Assembly: GCA_937952975.1 (NCBI GenBank)
Contig: CALFXX010000122.1
Coordinates: forward strand, 9,430 to 73,429
Source: an uncultured Alcaligenaceae bacterium
Lineage (GTDB): Bacteria > Pseudomonadota > Gammaproteobacteria > Burkholderiales > Burkholderiaceae_B
Length of the DNA stretch: 64,000 bases
Reading direction: 5' to 3'
Part shown: positions 43,912-52,633 of the stretch, one piece after another
How the letters are laid out: each line of letters opens with the position of its first letter
Numbering within the stretch: the first letter of the stretch is position 1
Notes under the pieces: generated by a model
Seen by the model: only the letters and a program-made list of their open reading frames with translations
What the model was told of the DNA's origin: nothing
Databases searched by the model: none
Position numbers and translations under genes: made by a program

Positions 43912-45213
43912 ATGCCTTTGACTGCATTGATCGACTCTTCTCTCAAACAACGCCTCGATTCTTTTTTGGTGACCGGGTTACTTGCAACGATGCCCATCGC
44001 CATGCTGACCGATCTTGGGCAAGCAAGCACGGTGTTTTATATCCTCGCCGTCATTTGCATGTCGATTTTTTTCTCTCGGGCTGGTGGCGTGCGCGCCACG
44101 CTGGATGACCTGAAAGGCTATAAGCCTCTGGCGATGGCATTATTCTTTTCGCTAATCATGATTGCAGTCGCAGCCCTTCGAAGCGACAAGCGTCTGGATA
44201 ACGAAATTGAACGCGCCTTACGCATTAGCGTGGGTACCTTTGTAGTACTCGGTGCATGCTTATCTCTCATCCCTCAGTGGTTACGGCAGGCCACTTGGGG
44301 CATGGTGGTCGTCAGCTGGGTGGCGACGGGTTACGCCGCCTGGTTTTCGTGGCCAAGCTTCAGGCGCCCGCTTGAGGTGCCGCAATACAACGCCGTATCA
44401 TACGGCGACTTGCTACTGCTGATGACGGTGCTTGCGACGTTTTCAATCGGCTGGCGCCTCACGCGTTTTAGAAAAACTGAAATCGCCTTCAAGCTACTCA
44501 CCCTGTTGGTGGGGCTCATTGGCTTTATCACCACGCAAACCCGTGGCGGTTGGTTGGCTGTACCCTTTTTCATCGTGATTGGGCTAGCGCTATGGGGCGG
44601 CAAGGTGCACCCTCGAAAACTGATTCTGCCTGCCTTATTGGCTGTTTTTCTTGCCACCGCGGCCTTTGCTTCGAGCTCGATCATGCGGCAGCGCTTTCAA
44701 GACACCTTCATAAAAACCGTCGAATGCATTAATAATCCATTGGCGATCTCATCCGAATGTGGTCGGATACAGTTGGCGCATGCGGCCTGGTTGATGTTTA
44801 AAGCTGACCCGCTCTTTGGTAATGGCGCGACGAATCGCTTTGGACCACAGCTAGAGAATTACTGGCGCCAAGGCATTATTTCAGACTTTACACATAGCCA
44901 AGAATTTGACGAGCCGCACAACGACATGCTTTTTAGTATGGCGAGTCATGGCGTGTTCGGCTTGTTAGCCTTGCTCTTGATTTATGCGGTACCGGGCTGG
45001 ATCTTTTTTCGCCGCCTTGGGGTGCGTGTCGCGCAACCCGCTCGCGTGGCTGCCGCCATGGGGTTAGTTTTGTGCGTTGGTTTTTTTGTCTTTGGCTGGA
45101 CTGAACTGATCTTACGCGGCATTCGCACGCTAGGTTTTTACGCCGTAGCCATGGCATGGCTTTTGGCCTTGTCGGACGAGCGTTTTTTAACGCGAAGTGA
45201 AGGCGCGAGTTAA
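43912..45213 (+). CDS. O-antigen ligase family protein
   Basis: 433 residues, about ten hydrophobic helices. The O-antigen ligase (Wzy_C) region is seen in TTQTRGGWLAVP, ADPLFGNGATNRFG and EFDEPHNDMLFSMASHGVFG, a large periplasmic loop followed by the H-N-x-x-L motif. Such proteins join undecaprenyl-linked glycan to lipid A-core (WaaL) or to protein, or polymerise units (Wzy); sequence cannot tell which. It is smaller than the 718-residue relative at 16903 and lacks its tail. It converges with galE, with only two bases between the stops. Confidence 0.88.
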   Translation: MPLTALIDSSLKQRLDSFLVTGLLATMPIAMLTDLGQASTVFYILAVICMSIFFSRAGGVRATLDDLKGYKPLAMALFFSLIMIAVAALRSDKRLDNEIERALRISVGTFVVLGACLSLIPQWLRQATWGMVVVSWVATGYAAWFSWPSFRRPLEVPQYNAVSYGDLLLLMTVLATFSIGWRLTRFRKTEIAFKLLTLLVGLIGFITTQTRGGWLAVPFFIVIGLALWGGKVHPRKLILPALLAVFLATAAFASSSIMRQRFQDTFIKTVECINNPLAISSECGRIQLAHAAWLMFKADPLFGNGATNRFGPQLENYWRQGIISDFTHSQEFDEPHNDMLFSMASHGVFGLLALLLIYAVPGWIFFRRLGVRVAQPARVAAAMGLVLCVGFFVFGWTELILRGIRTLGFYAVAMAWLLALSDERFLTRSEGAS

Positions 45214-45215
45214 AT

Positions 45216-46220
45216 TTAAAATTGCTGCGTTTGCTGCTGAAACCGCCAGCTACTTTCGCACATGTCTTTTAAATCACGCGAAGCACGCCACCCTAGTTGC
45301 TGTGCTGAAAAATCAACACTGGCATAACAACTTGAGATATCGCCTGTGCGGCGCGGGGCCACGCTAAAGGGCACCGACTTACCACATGCGGCCTCAAAAG
45401 CCTTCACCATTTCAAGCACACTATAGCCACGACCGGTGCCGAGGTTAAACGTATGCACGCCGCTGTGTTGGGTTAAAAAATTAAGCGCGGCGAGATGGCC
45501 TTCGGCTAAATCCATCACGTGAATATAGTCGCGCACGCCAGTGCCGTCTGGGGTATCGTAATCGTTGCCAAAGACCTTCAGTTGCGGCAATTTGCCTACA
45601 GCCACTTGCGCGATAAACGGCATCAAATTGTTGGGGATACCGTTTGGATTTTCACCGATCAAGCCCGAAGGGTGCGCACCCACTGGGTTGAAATATCGAA
45701 GCGCGGCAATATGCCATGAAGGGTCGGACGCACTGAGATCTGACAGGATCTCTTCGATGTGCAACTTACTACGCCCGTAAGGGTTGGTCGCACTTGTAGG
45801 ATGCGCTTCGTCAATCGGCAAATATTTGGGGTCGCCGTACACCGTAGCACTTGAGCTAAACACGAGCGTTTTGCACTGCGCCGCCTGCATGGCCTGCAAC
45901 AGGCTGATCGCGCCTTGTACGTTATTGGCGTAATACTCAACCGGCATTGACACCGATTCACCCACGGCTTTGAGGCCAGCAAAGTGGATCACAGCGTTGA
46001 TCTGTTGCTCGGTCAGTGTGCGCTGCAGTAACGCAGTATCGCGCACGTCGCCTTCGATGGTTGTGACCGGCGCACCCAAGATTTGCTCAAGCCGCTTGAG
46101 TGCACCACGATCACTGTTGCTGAAGTTATCGAAGATGACAACGCGATGGCCGGCCTCAGACAACGCCACGGCTGTATGGTTGCCTATGTAGCCAGCGCCA
46201 CCGGTTAATAAAACATTCAT
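45216..46220 (-). CDS. galE: UDP-glucose 4-epimerase
   Basis: 334 residues. VLLTGGAGYIGNHTAVAL, VIHFAGLKAVGES, FSSSATVYGDP, NPYGRSKLHIEEI with the YxxxK pair, LRYFNPVGAHPSGLIGE and NLGTGRGYSVLEM are classic GalE. It interconverts UDP-glucose and UDP-galactose, and supplies galactose for surface glycans as well as sugar catabolism. Not clustered with leloir genes here; position next to a ligase gene suggests a glycan role. Upstream, 271 bases separate it from the divergent coiled-coil gene. Confidence 0.96.
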   Translation of the reverse strand: MNVLLTGGAGYIGNHTAVALSEAGHRVVIFDNFSNSDRGALKRLEQILGAPVTTIEGDVRDTALLQRTLTEQQINAVIHFAGLKAVGESVSMPVEYYANNVQGAISLLQAMQAAQCKTLVFSSSATVYGDPKYLPIDEAHPTSATNPYGRSKLHIEEILSDLSASDPSWHIAALRYFNPVGAHPSGLIGENPNGIPNNLMPFIAQVAVGKLPQLKVFGNDYDTPDGTGVRDYIHVMDLAEGHLAALNFLTQHSGVHTFNLGTGRGYSVLEMVKAFEAACGKSVPFSVAPRRTGDISSCYASVDFSAQQLGWRASRDLKDMCESSWRFQQQTQQF

Positions 46221-46491
46221 CTTGTATTGGCAAGGCGCATCAAACGCCTGCTTTAAAAAATCTTTGAATCACCATACTAACCGCCCCAGAGCGGTTATAA
46301 CAAGCAGAGTACCTCGCAATACGGCGCAAGGCACTATTAGGAAACGCAAAGCAGTCAAGTACCTGGTTACTTCTACTAACAATTCGACTTGTGTCGTTTT
46401 TTGACTTTTGGGGGTGCCGAGGGATTGAATTGCGCGCAGGCATGCCGCAGACTCTCTGTATCGGCGCCGAGGGCGCCTTACTCATCCGAGC
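46221..46491. promoter_or_regulatory. Divergent upstream region of galE and the coiled-coil gene
   Basis: No gene is visible. Two small perfect inverted repeats occur: AACCGC/GCGGTT at 46279-46296 in the galE leader, and GGCGCC/GGCGCC at 46463-46477 just before the start of the plus-strand gene. Neither has a T-run. Promoters for both genes must lie here but I could not place them. Confidence 0.35.
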
Positions 46492-46974
46492 ATGACCGCT
46501 ATGCACCGCTTTAATACGCTAACTTACTGCCAAGACCTTGAACGTGCCGGTATGCCAAGGCAGCTCGCCGAAGTGCAAGCCCAGGCTTTAAATGCGGCAC
46601 TCGACCACTCGGTTCATGACTTTGCGACTAAAACTGATCTAGCACAGGGCCTAGCCGCCTTAGACAAAGAAATTCGCCTAACTAAAAGCGAACTGTCTGC
46701 TGCTGTCATTACCCTCGAGAGAAATATCCACGAAACCAAAAGTGATCTTTCGGGTGCCGTCACAACTCTCGAAAAGAAGATAGTTGAATCTGAAGCTCGA
46801 CTTGAAAAAGAGATTCACCGCTCAATCGCGCCAATTGAAAAGGATATCTCAAATTTTTACGCAGACAACAAAATTTTTAAGTGGTGCTTTGGAATCATGA
46901 TTCCACTTTTACTGACGCTGATGATTCCAGTGGTGCAAGGTTTGTATAAACAATTCGTGCTTGGACAAGGTTAA
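46492..46974 (+). CDS. Coiled-coil membrane-anchored protein (DUF1640-like)
   Basis: 160 residues; ATG 46501 is an alternative start. The FNTLTYCQDLERAGMP and ALNAALDHS segments followed by ATKTDLA recall DUF1640/CCDC90-type proteins. Residues 46-99 are three 18-residue repeats, each starting TK(T/S)(D/E)L and matching a 54-base DNA repeat, giving a long coiled coil. A single hydrophobic helix (CFGIMIPLLLTLMIPVV, about 131-148) anchors the carboxy end, probably in the inner membrane. Bacterial function is unknown to me. It is three bases upstream of clsB, so co-transcribed. Confidence 0.75.
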   Translation: MTAMHRFNTLTYCQDLERAGMPRQLAEVQAQALNAALDHSVHDFATKTDLAQGLAALDKEIRLTKSELSAAVITLERNIHETKSDLSGAVTTLEKKIVESEARLEKEIHRSIAPIEKDISNFYADNKIFKWCFGIMIPLLLTLMIPVVQGLYKQFVLGQG

Positions 46975-46977
46975 GCC

Positions 46978-48195
46978 GTGCCTTTAATTCATCCGCACCT
47001 ACGCTTTAAAACTAGCAATGCCATCACCTTGCTCGAAAACGGTGTGCAGTTGTTTCCGGTACTTTGTGAAGCCTTTGACCGGGCCATACGCAGCATTCAA
47101 GTTGAAACGTATATCTTTCGGTTGGATACCGCTGGCGCCAAGATTTTGCACCATTTAAAGTTGGCGGCGCTGCGCGGCGTCAGGGTACGGGTCATGCTAG
47201 ATGGGTTTGGGAGTGCTCAAGACGAACAGGCCATTCAAAGTGAGCTGCAGTCGGTCGGCGCGCAGTGCCGCGTTTATCGCCCAGAGCCCAGAGAATTTAC
47301 GCTTAAGTCTTTTGACTTTAAACGTCTGCGACGTCTGCACCGAAAAATCGTGGTGGTAGATTCGCGCTTAGCCTTTATCGGCGGTATCAATTTTGAAGAC
47401 GACTATTTGACGCATGAGCCTCTTAAACATGTGGGCGACCCTCGCTTTGATTACGCGGTTCAAGTCACTGGGCCGCTGGTTGCCGAAGCGGTACATGCGC
47501 AAGATCTACTTTGGCTGCGCCTAAACTGGCGGCTCTTACTCAGGGCGCCTCGCACTTGGCGCCATCTACGCTTCAGACATCAACGCCACCGTGGTGCGCT
47601 ACATCCCGCTGCGGGCACCGCCCACGCCGCGTTGGTGTTGCGTGACAATCTGCGCTATCGCAAGTCAATAGAGACCGTCTACCTTGAGGGCATTACACAC
47701 GCACAAGAAACGATCATCATCGCCAACGCGTATTTTTTACCTGGCCGAAAACTACGTCACGCCCTCATCAATGCCGCGCAACGCGGCGTCAAGGTCAAGC
47801 TACTTCTGCAGGGCAAAATTGAATACCGCATGCAGTATCACGCCACACGCTGGATCTATGATCAGTTTTTGCGAGCCGGTATTGAAATCTATGAATATCT
47901 ACCGAGTTTTTTACATGCAAAAGTAGCCGTACTGGATCAGATTTCAACTGTTGGGTCCTCAAACCTCGATCCCTTTAGCCTATTACTTGCACGCGAAGCG
48001 AATGTCGTCATTGATGATGCCGCTTTTACGCATACGCTGCGCGAGTCGCTTGAAGCGGCAATCGTGCACGGCAGCAAAGTGATTGAACACACGCTGTACG
48101 CGCAGCGGCCTATGCTGACGCGCCTGACTGACGGTTTGGCGTACTTGCTCTTGAGAGTCGGGGTTGCCTTAACGGGTAAGAGCAGCGACTACTAA
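46978..48195 (+). CDS. clsB: Cardiolipin synthase B (phospholipase D family)
   Basis: 405 residues from a GTG with AAGG seven bases upstream. Two HKD motifs are present: HRKIVVVDSRLAFIGGINFE and HAKVAVLDQISTVGSSNLD, the pair that forms the active site in phospholipase D enzymes. Length and motif spacing fit ClsB, which condenses phosphatidylglycerol or phosphatidylethanolamine-derived groups into cardiolipin at the inner membrane. The gene end faces the endonuclease-like gene with a three-base gap, an arrangement common in Burkholderiales. Confidence 0.92.
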   Translation: MPLIHPHLRFKTSNAITLLENGVQLFPVLCEAFDRAIRSIQVETYIFRLDTAGAKILHHLKLAALRGVRVRVMLDGFGSAQDEQAIQSELQSVGAQCRVYRPEPREFTLKSFDFKRLRRLHRKIVVVDSRLAFIGGINFEDDYLTHEPLKHVGDPRFDYAVQVTGPLVAEAVHAQDLLWLRLNWRLLLRAPRTWRHLRFRHQRHRGALHPAAGTAHAALVLRDNLRYRKSIETVYLEGITHAQETIIIANAYFLPGRKLRHALINAAQRGVKVKLLLQGKIEYRMQYHATRWIYDQFLRAGIEIYEYLPSFLHAKVAVLDQISTVGSSNLDPFSLLLAREANVVIDDAAFTHTLRESLEAAIVHGSKVIEHTLYAQRPMLTRLTDGLAYLLLRVGVALTGKSSDY

Positions 48196-48198
48196 TAT

Positions 48199-49074
48199 CT
48201 ACGGCAACTCAAGCTCAGCAAAGATCGGTGCATGATCCGATAACTGTGACCATGGCCGGCCACGCAATACGCGGGCATTACGCACCGCAAAGCCGCGTTG
48301 ATAGATACGATCAAGGCGCAACCACGGAAACGCACTCGGAAACGTACGCGGCGGTGGTGTCGGGCTGTAGGCGCCCTCCATCGACAACTGGTTTTTGCGC
48401 TGCGCCTCGCGGCGAAACAAACTCGCACGAATCTCTAACGGGCTATCACCGCGCCAAACACCGCGCAATTGATGCATTGATTCGCGCAGCTTGGGCATCA
48501 CACCCTGAGTACGCGGTGCATTGGCAAACACTTCATAGACGCCAAGTTGCCTCACAAACAAGGGCGCCAGGCGATTGTTCCAGTCATTAAAATCGCCCGC
48601 AATCAATATCGGGGCATCGTCTGGCACCATCCGCTTGATGCGCTCAGCCATCACTTCGATCTGGCGCACACGACCGCCCGCAAACAAACCTAAATGCACC
48701 ACAAAGCAATGCACCTCGCGCTCGTTGACCTTAATCACGCCATGCAACAAGCCGCGCTGCTCTAAGCGGTGATCTGAAATATCTTGATTTTCAAAGCTCA
48801 CGATTGAATGACGCGACAGCAAAGCGTTGCCGTGATCACTTTGGCTTTTGATGGCGTTGCAACCGTAGGCGACTTCCATATGCAGGGCTGCCGCCAACGA
48901 CTCGTGTTGGGCGTGCAAACGACCATGAAGGTCGTTGCGCCCCTGCACCTCTTGCAAAAATAATAAATCGGGTCGCAGGCCGTGCAACCCGAGTCGCAAA
49001 TCCATCATTGAGTCGCGCCCCGCAAGAGAGCGACCTTTGTGGATGTTATAGCTGACGACTCGTAGCAACGACAT
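48199..49074 (-). CDS. Endonuclease/exonuclease/phosphatase family protein
   Basis: 291 residues. RVVSYNIHKGRSLAG at the start, LLFLQEVQG with the metal-binding Glu, ILIAGDFNDWN with the catalytic Asp-x-Asn, and LSDHAPIFAEL with the final His are the EEP (DNase I/AP-endonuclease/phosphatase) motifs. Substrate may be DNA, RNA or a phospholipid head group; its standing link with clsB favours a membrane-lipid role in my view, as inference. A strong hairpin lies directly upstream of the ATG and no ribosome site is visible. Confidence 0.9.
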   Translation of the reverse strand: MSLLRVVSYNIHKGRSLAGRDSMMDLRLGLHGLRPDLLFLQEVQGRNDLHGRLHAQHESLAAALHMEVAYGCNAIKSQSDHGNALLSRHSIVSFENQDISDHRLEQRGLLHGVIKVNEREVHCFVVHLGLFAGGRVRQIEVMAERIKRMVPDDAPILIAGDFNDWNNRLAPLFVRQLGVYEVFANAPRTQGVMPKLRESMHQLRGVWRGDSPLEIRASLFRREAQRKNQLSMEGAYSPTPPPRTFPSAFPWLRLDRIYQRGFAVRNARVLRGRPWSQLSDHAPIFAELELP

Positions 49075-49080
49075 TGTGGT

Positions 49081-49107
49081 CGATGCTGCCGCGTGCGGCA
49101 GACATCG
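49081..49107 (-). promoter_or_regulatory. Strong hairpin directly upstream of the EEP-family start codon
   Basis: On the minus strand CGATG and CTGCCGC pair with GCGGCAG and CATCG around a two-base loop, a 12-pair stem with one bulged base. It ends six bases before the ATG at 49074 and leaves no room for a free Shine-Dalgarno. No T-run follows on either strand, so it is not a classic terminator for aspS. It could control translation or mRNA stability. Confidence 0.5.
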
Positions 49108-49158
49108 CCTATTTAGTGTTTAAGCGAGTAACTTATCATCAAATGTATGACAAACGTT

Positions 49159-50952
49159 TTACGCTTTGACGTCCGGCTGACGCAAACGAATATGCAGCTC
49201 GCGTAATTGCTTTTCATCCACAGGCGAAGGTGCTTGTGTCAACAAGCACTGCGCACGCTGTGTTTTTGGGAAAGCAATCACATCGCGAATCGACTCGGCA
49301 CCGGTCATCATGGTCACGATCCGATCCAAACCGAAGGCGATACCGCCATGAGGAGGCGCACCATACTGCAACGCGTCGAGCAAGAAGCCGAACTTGAGTT
49401 GAGCTTCTTCGGCATCAATCTTGAGCGCACGAAACACCTTGCTCTGGATTTCTTCACGGTGAATACGCACTGAACCGCCGCCGATCTCCCAACCATTGAG
49501 CACCATGTCATAGGCTTTAGCGGTTGCCTTTGAAGGATCGGTACTGAGCAGATCTTCGTGGCCATCTTTGGGGCTGGTAAAGGGATGATGCGCGGCAACG
49601 TAACGATCAGCTTCTTCGTCGTATTCGAACATCGGAAAATCAACCACCCAGAGTGGTTTCCAGACGGCTTCAAACAAATCGTTGGTACGGCCAAACTCGC
49701 TATGGCCGATTTTGACGCGCAACGCGCCGATGGCATCGTTCACAATCTTGGCGCGATCTGCGCCAAAGAAAATCAGATCGCCATCTTGCGCACCGGTGCG
49801 CTTGATCATCTCGGCAAGCGCCGCGTCGTGCAAGTTTTTAACAATCGGTGACTGCAAGCCATCACGACCTTTGGCCACTTCATTGACCTTGATCCAAGCC
49901 AAACCTTTTGCACCATAAATCGATACGAACTTGGTGTAGCTATCGATCTCGCTGCGCGAAATGCTGCCACCTTTTGGAACGCGCAAACCGACCACGCGGC
50001 TACCTTCGGTGGTGGCTGCCTGGGCAAACACTTTGAAGTCGACATCTTTCATAACGTCAGTCAAGTCTGTGAACTCGAGCTTGACGCGCAGATCAGGTTT
50101 GTCTGAACCATACAAGCGCATGGCTTCGCTGTAAGGCATGATCGGAAACGGATTGGCCAACTCAACGTTTTGCACGGCTTTGAAAACGTGACGGATCATG
50201 TCTTCGAAGATCGCGCGAATTTCAGTTTCGTTCAAGAACGAAGTTTCGCAATCGATCTGGGTAAATTCGGGCTGACGATCAGCACGCAAATCTTCGTCGC
50301 GAAAGCATTTTGTGATTTGATAATAGCGATCGAACCCCGACACCATCAACATCTGTTTGAAGAGCTGTGGCGATTGTGGCAAGGCAAAGAACTCGCCAGC
50401 GTTCACGCGCGAAGGCACGAGGTAATCACGCGCACCTTCGGGCGTGCTCTTGGTGAGCATTGGGGTCTCGATATCGATAAAACCCAAGCCATCTAAAAAC
50501 TTACGCACTTCGATCGACACGCGATAGCGCAACATCATGTTGCGTTGCATTTGACCGCGACGCAGATCCAATACGCGATGTGTCAGGCGTGTGGTCTCAG
50601 ACAAGTTTTCGTCATCAAGCTGAAACGGTGGCGTGACCGAAGGGTTGAGGATTTCAACTTCGCGACACAGGATTTCGATTTCGCCCGAGGCCAGATCTTT
50701 ATTGGTGGTGCCGGCGGGGCGCTCGCGCACCAAGCCCGTAATGCGAATGCAAAACTCGTTACGTAAGCGCTCGGCGATTGCAAACCCTTCAACGTTATCT
50801 GGGTCGAACACGATTTGGGCCAAGCCCGCGCGATCGCGCATATCGATAAAAATCACCCCACCGTGGTCGCGGCGGCGATGTACCCAACCAAACAACGTTA
50901 CGGTTTGACCTAAGTGGTCTTTACAAACCTGGCCGGTGTAGCAGGTACGCAT
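49159..50952 (-). CDS. aspS: Aspartyl-tRNA synthetase
   Basis: 597 residues from the ATG at 50952 (GGAG five bases upstream); the longer frame from 51081 overlaps the upstream gene and was rejected. The OB-fold anticodon domain starts MRTCYTGQV and has GWVHRRRDHGGVIF. Class II motifs: FIDIETPMLTKSTPEGARDY, FALPQSPQLFKQML, RYYQITKCFRDEDLRADRQP and the C-terminal GIAFGLDRIVTMM. The long insert is bacterial type. It charges tRNA-Asp, or perhaps also tRNA-Asn in this lineage. Essential housekeeping gene in the fmdB-DUF502-aspS unit. Confidence 0.97.
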   Translation of the reverse strand: MRTCYTGQVCKDHLGQTVTLFGWVHRRRDHGGVIFIDMRDRAGLAQIVFDPDNVEGFAIAERLRNEFCIRITGLVRERPAGTTNKDLASGEIEILCREVEILNPSVTPPFQLDDENLSETTRLTHRVLDLRRGQMQRNMMLRYRVSIEVRKFLDGLGFIDIETPMLTKSTPEGARDYLVPSRVNAGEFFALPQSPQLFKQMLMVSGFDRYYQITKCFRDEDLRADRQPEFTQIDCETSFLNETEIRAIFEDMIRHVFKAVQNVELANPFPIMPYSEAMRLYGSDKPDLRVKLEFTDLTDVMKDVDFKVFAQAATTEGSRVVGLRVPKGGSISRSEIDSYTKFVSIYGAKGLAWIKVNEVAKGRDGLQSPIVKNLHDAALAEMIKRTGAQDGDLIFFGADRAKIVNDAIGALRVKIGHSEFGRTNDLFEAVWKPLWVVDFPMFEYDEEADRYVAAHHPFTSPKDGHEDLLSTDPSKATAKAYDMVLNGWEIGGGSVRIHREEIQSKVFRALKIDAEEAQLKFGFLLDALQYGAPPHGGIAFGLDRIVTMMTGAESIRDVIAFPKTQRAQCLLTQAPSPVDEKQLRELHIRLRQPDVKA

Positions 50953-50992
50953 GCAAACTCCAAAAGATCTGACAAATAGATCTGACAATAAA

Positions 50993-51769
50993 TTAATCGG
51001 ACGAACGGGAAGACGTGACGGGCGCTTTAACGCCCTCACTGGATAAAGTAGTCGGTGTAGAGGCGGCGTGGCTGCCGGCATCTACTGCACTGAGTTGAAC
51101 TTGCGCCACGGCAACTTGAACGCCAACACCTTGAGCGCCAACCACTTGGGCGCTTGCATCGGCAGCGTTGAGTATCGGGCCTGCGGCAGGTGCGACAACA
51201 CCCATCGACACAATGTACTTAAGCGCCGAATCGACCGACATATTGAGCGGCACGACCTCGCTGCGCGACATGATCAAAAAGAATCCAGATGTAGGATTGG
51301 GGGTGGTGGGCACATACACACTGACGTAATCTGACTGCAAATGCTCGGCCACTTCACCACTTGGTGCACCCGTCAGCAACGCGACGGTGTAGCACCCCGC
51401 ACGCGGATACTGCACCAGCACGGCCTGCCTGAACGCCTGACCGTTGGGGGCCAGCAAGGTATCGCTGACTTGCTTAACCGACTGATAAATTGACCTGACC
51501 AGTGGGATGCGACCCAGTACTTTTTCTGAATACTTTAAGATGCCGCGACCCAAAAAATTAGCGGCAAACATACCCGTGGCGAGCAACACCGCCAACACTA
51601 AGGCAACCCTAAAGCCCGGGATTTCAAAACCGAATAAAGCCTGCGGCGACAAAAACGCCGGCACCACGCTTTCGAGCGTATTGACCACCAAACCGAGCAC
51701 CCAGATCGTAATCACGACGGGTACCCAGATCAGCAAACCAGTAATGAAGTATTTTTTTAAAAATCGCAT
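50993..51769 (-). CDS. DUF502 membrane protein
   Basis: 258 residues. FITGLLIWVPVVITIWVLG and VALVLAVLLATGMFAANFLG are two helices; GRIPLVRSIYQSVKQVSDTL, VLVQYPRAG and VFVPTTPNPTSGF-like (YVPTTPNPTSGFFLIMSR) segments are the DUF502 signature. A variable Ala/Val/Ser-rich tail of about 60 residues follows. Function unknown; the gene is consistently next to aspS in betaproteobacteria, likely for shared transcription rather than function. 40 bases upstream of aspS. Confidence 0.92.
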   Translation of the reverse strand: MRFLKKYFITGLLIWVPVVITIWVLGLVVNTLESVVPAFLSPQALFGFEIPGFRVALVLAVLLATGMFAANFLGRGILKYSEKVLGRIPLVRSIYQSVKQVSDTLLAPNGQAFRQAVLVQYPRAGCYTVALLTGAPSGEVAEHLQSDYVSVYVPTTPNPTSGFFLIMSRSEVVPLNMSVDSALKYIVSMGVVAPAAGPILNAADASAQVVGAQGVGVQVAVAQVQLSAVDAGSHAASTPTTLSSEGVKAPVTSSRSSD

Positions 51770-51866
51770 GTTGGGCTCAAGAAAGCCATCTTTGTTACCA
51801 CTTGCCTCAGCAACCGATGCTGGGGGTCAGGTCGGCCAAATAGCCGACACTTCATTGCTATGGACT

Positions 51867-52322
51867 TCAGGAATTGCTGGACGAACTGTTTGACGACGCA
51901 CCGCTATTGCTTGAGCTTGCTGTGCCTGAACTGCTAGTAGAGGCTGAGTTTGAGGTGCCGCTTGAAGCCGCGCCTGAAGCCTTATTGCCTGAACTGTCAG
52001 AGGACGAACCAGACTGACTGGCAGACGAATCACTTGCACTAGGCTTGGCATCACCGCCAGAACCAGCCGAAGCGCCTGCAACAGCCTCAGAACCGGCGAT
52101 CGGCACTGCCGCTTCGCTTGTTTTGGCGCCGCCGCTACCATTGCTACGAAAATCGGTGACATACCACCCCGAGCCCTTTAATTGAAAGCCGGCAGCGGTA
52201 ACCTGTTTTGAATACGTCGACTGACCGCACTGTGGGCACACGGTAAGGGGCGCATCAGAGATCTTTTGCAGTTTGTCTTCAGCATGACCACAGGCTGAGC
52301 ATTTATAAGCGTAGATTGGCAC
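51867..52322 (-). CDS. FmdB-family zinc-ribbon protein with serine-rich tail
   Basis: 151 residues from a GTG at 52322 (the family start M/V-P-I-Y-A-Y), preferred over a 41-residue upstream extension with no family match. CSACGH (8-13) and CPQCGQ form the CxxC pair of the zinc ribbon, with GFQLKGSGWYVTDFR after it. From about residue 62 to the end the protein is almost only Ser, Gly, Ala, Asn and Thr, a low-complexity tail. Often annotated as a putative regulatory protein; the true role is unknown. First gene of the DUF502-aspS unit. Confidence 0.87.
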   Translation of the reverse strand: MPIYAYKCSACGHAEDKLQKISDAPLTVCPQCGQSTYSKQVTAAGFQLKGSGWYVTDFRSNGSGGAKTSEAAVPIAGSEAVAGASAGSGGDAKPSASDSSASQSGSSSDSSGNKASGAASSGTSNSASTSSSGTASSSNSGASSNSSSSNS

Positions 52323-52633
52323 GATAAACTTCTTTAATACTGGATAAGAGGAAAAAACTGAAATCAAAAGGAAAGCCTTTGATTTTAACGGTTTTTTGCC
52401 AAAATTCGATGGCCCAAGAAGGCAAAGCAGCCCCAAACGGCTCAATAAACCGACTTTGGGGGCTTTTCGACCGCTCTTCGATCAACTGACGGCCCAGATT
52501 ACTAAGAAATATTTTCTATATCTTAGGCCAGGCAAGAGTAATGGGCCTTGCGCACGTAGCCCACCACCCAGCCTCAGCTAATTAAGGGCGGGCCCGTTTG
52601 AGCCACACGTAAGGCCGTACGGCGTATCGGCGT
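52323..52633. other. Gene-free spacer with two hairpins upstream of fmdB
   Basis: These 311 bases hold no convincing gene. One hairpin at 52429-52464 pairs AGCCCCAAA-CGG with CCG-TTTGGGGGCT and is followed by TTTT on the plus strand. A second is described separately at 52362-52384. The remaining sequence shows no repeat or motif I recognise. The fmdB promoter is expected between the hairpins and 52322. Confidence 0.5.
52352..52384 (-). terminator. Terminator-like hairpin in the fmdB leader
   Basis: On the minus strand AATCAAAGG and CCTTTTGATT pair around CTTT with one bulged base (52362-52384), followed within four bases by six T's (52357 to 52352). It lies 40 bases before the fmdB start and could end transcription coming from the amidase gene or act as an attenuator. 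The stem is AT-rich, so strength is doubtful. Confidence 0.4.

Noticed and set aside
46396..46491. A tRNA-like 3' end (GGGATTGAAT followed by G/C-rich arms) upstream of the coiled-coil gene
   Set aside because: I could not build acceptor, D and anticodon arms around it; only isolated short stems exist.
48228..48590. 120-codon plus-strand frame inside the EEP-family gene
   Set aside because: Antisense to a gene with all catalytic motifs; composition looks like a mirror of that gene and there is no ribosome site.
50953..51081. 43-codon upstream extension of aspS
   Set aside because: It overlaps the DUF502 gene, has no similarity to the synthetase amino terminus, and the internal ATG at 50952 has a good ribosome site.
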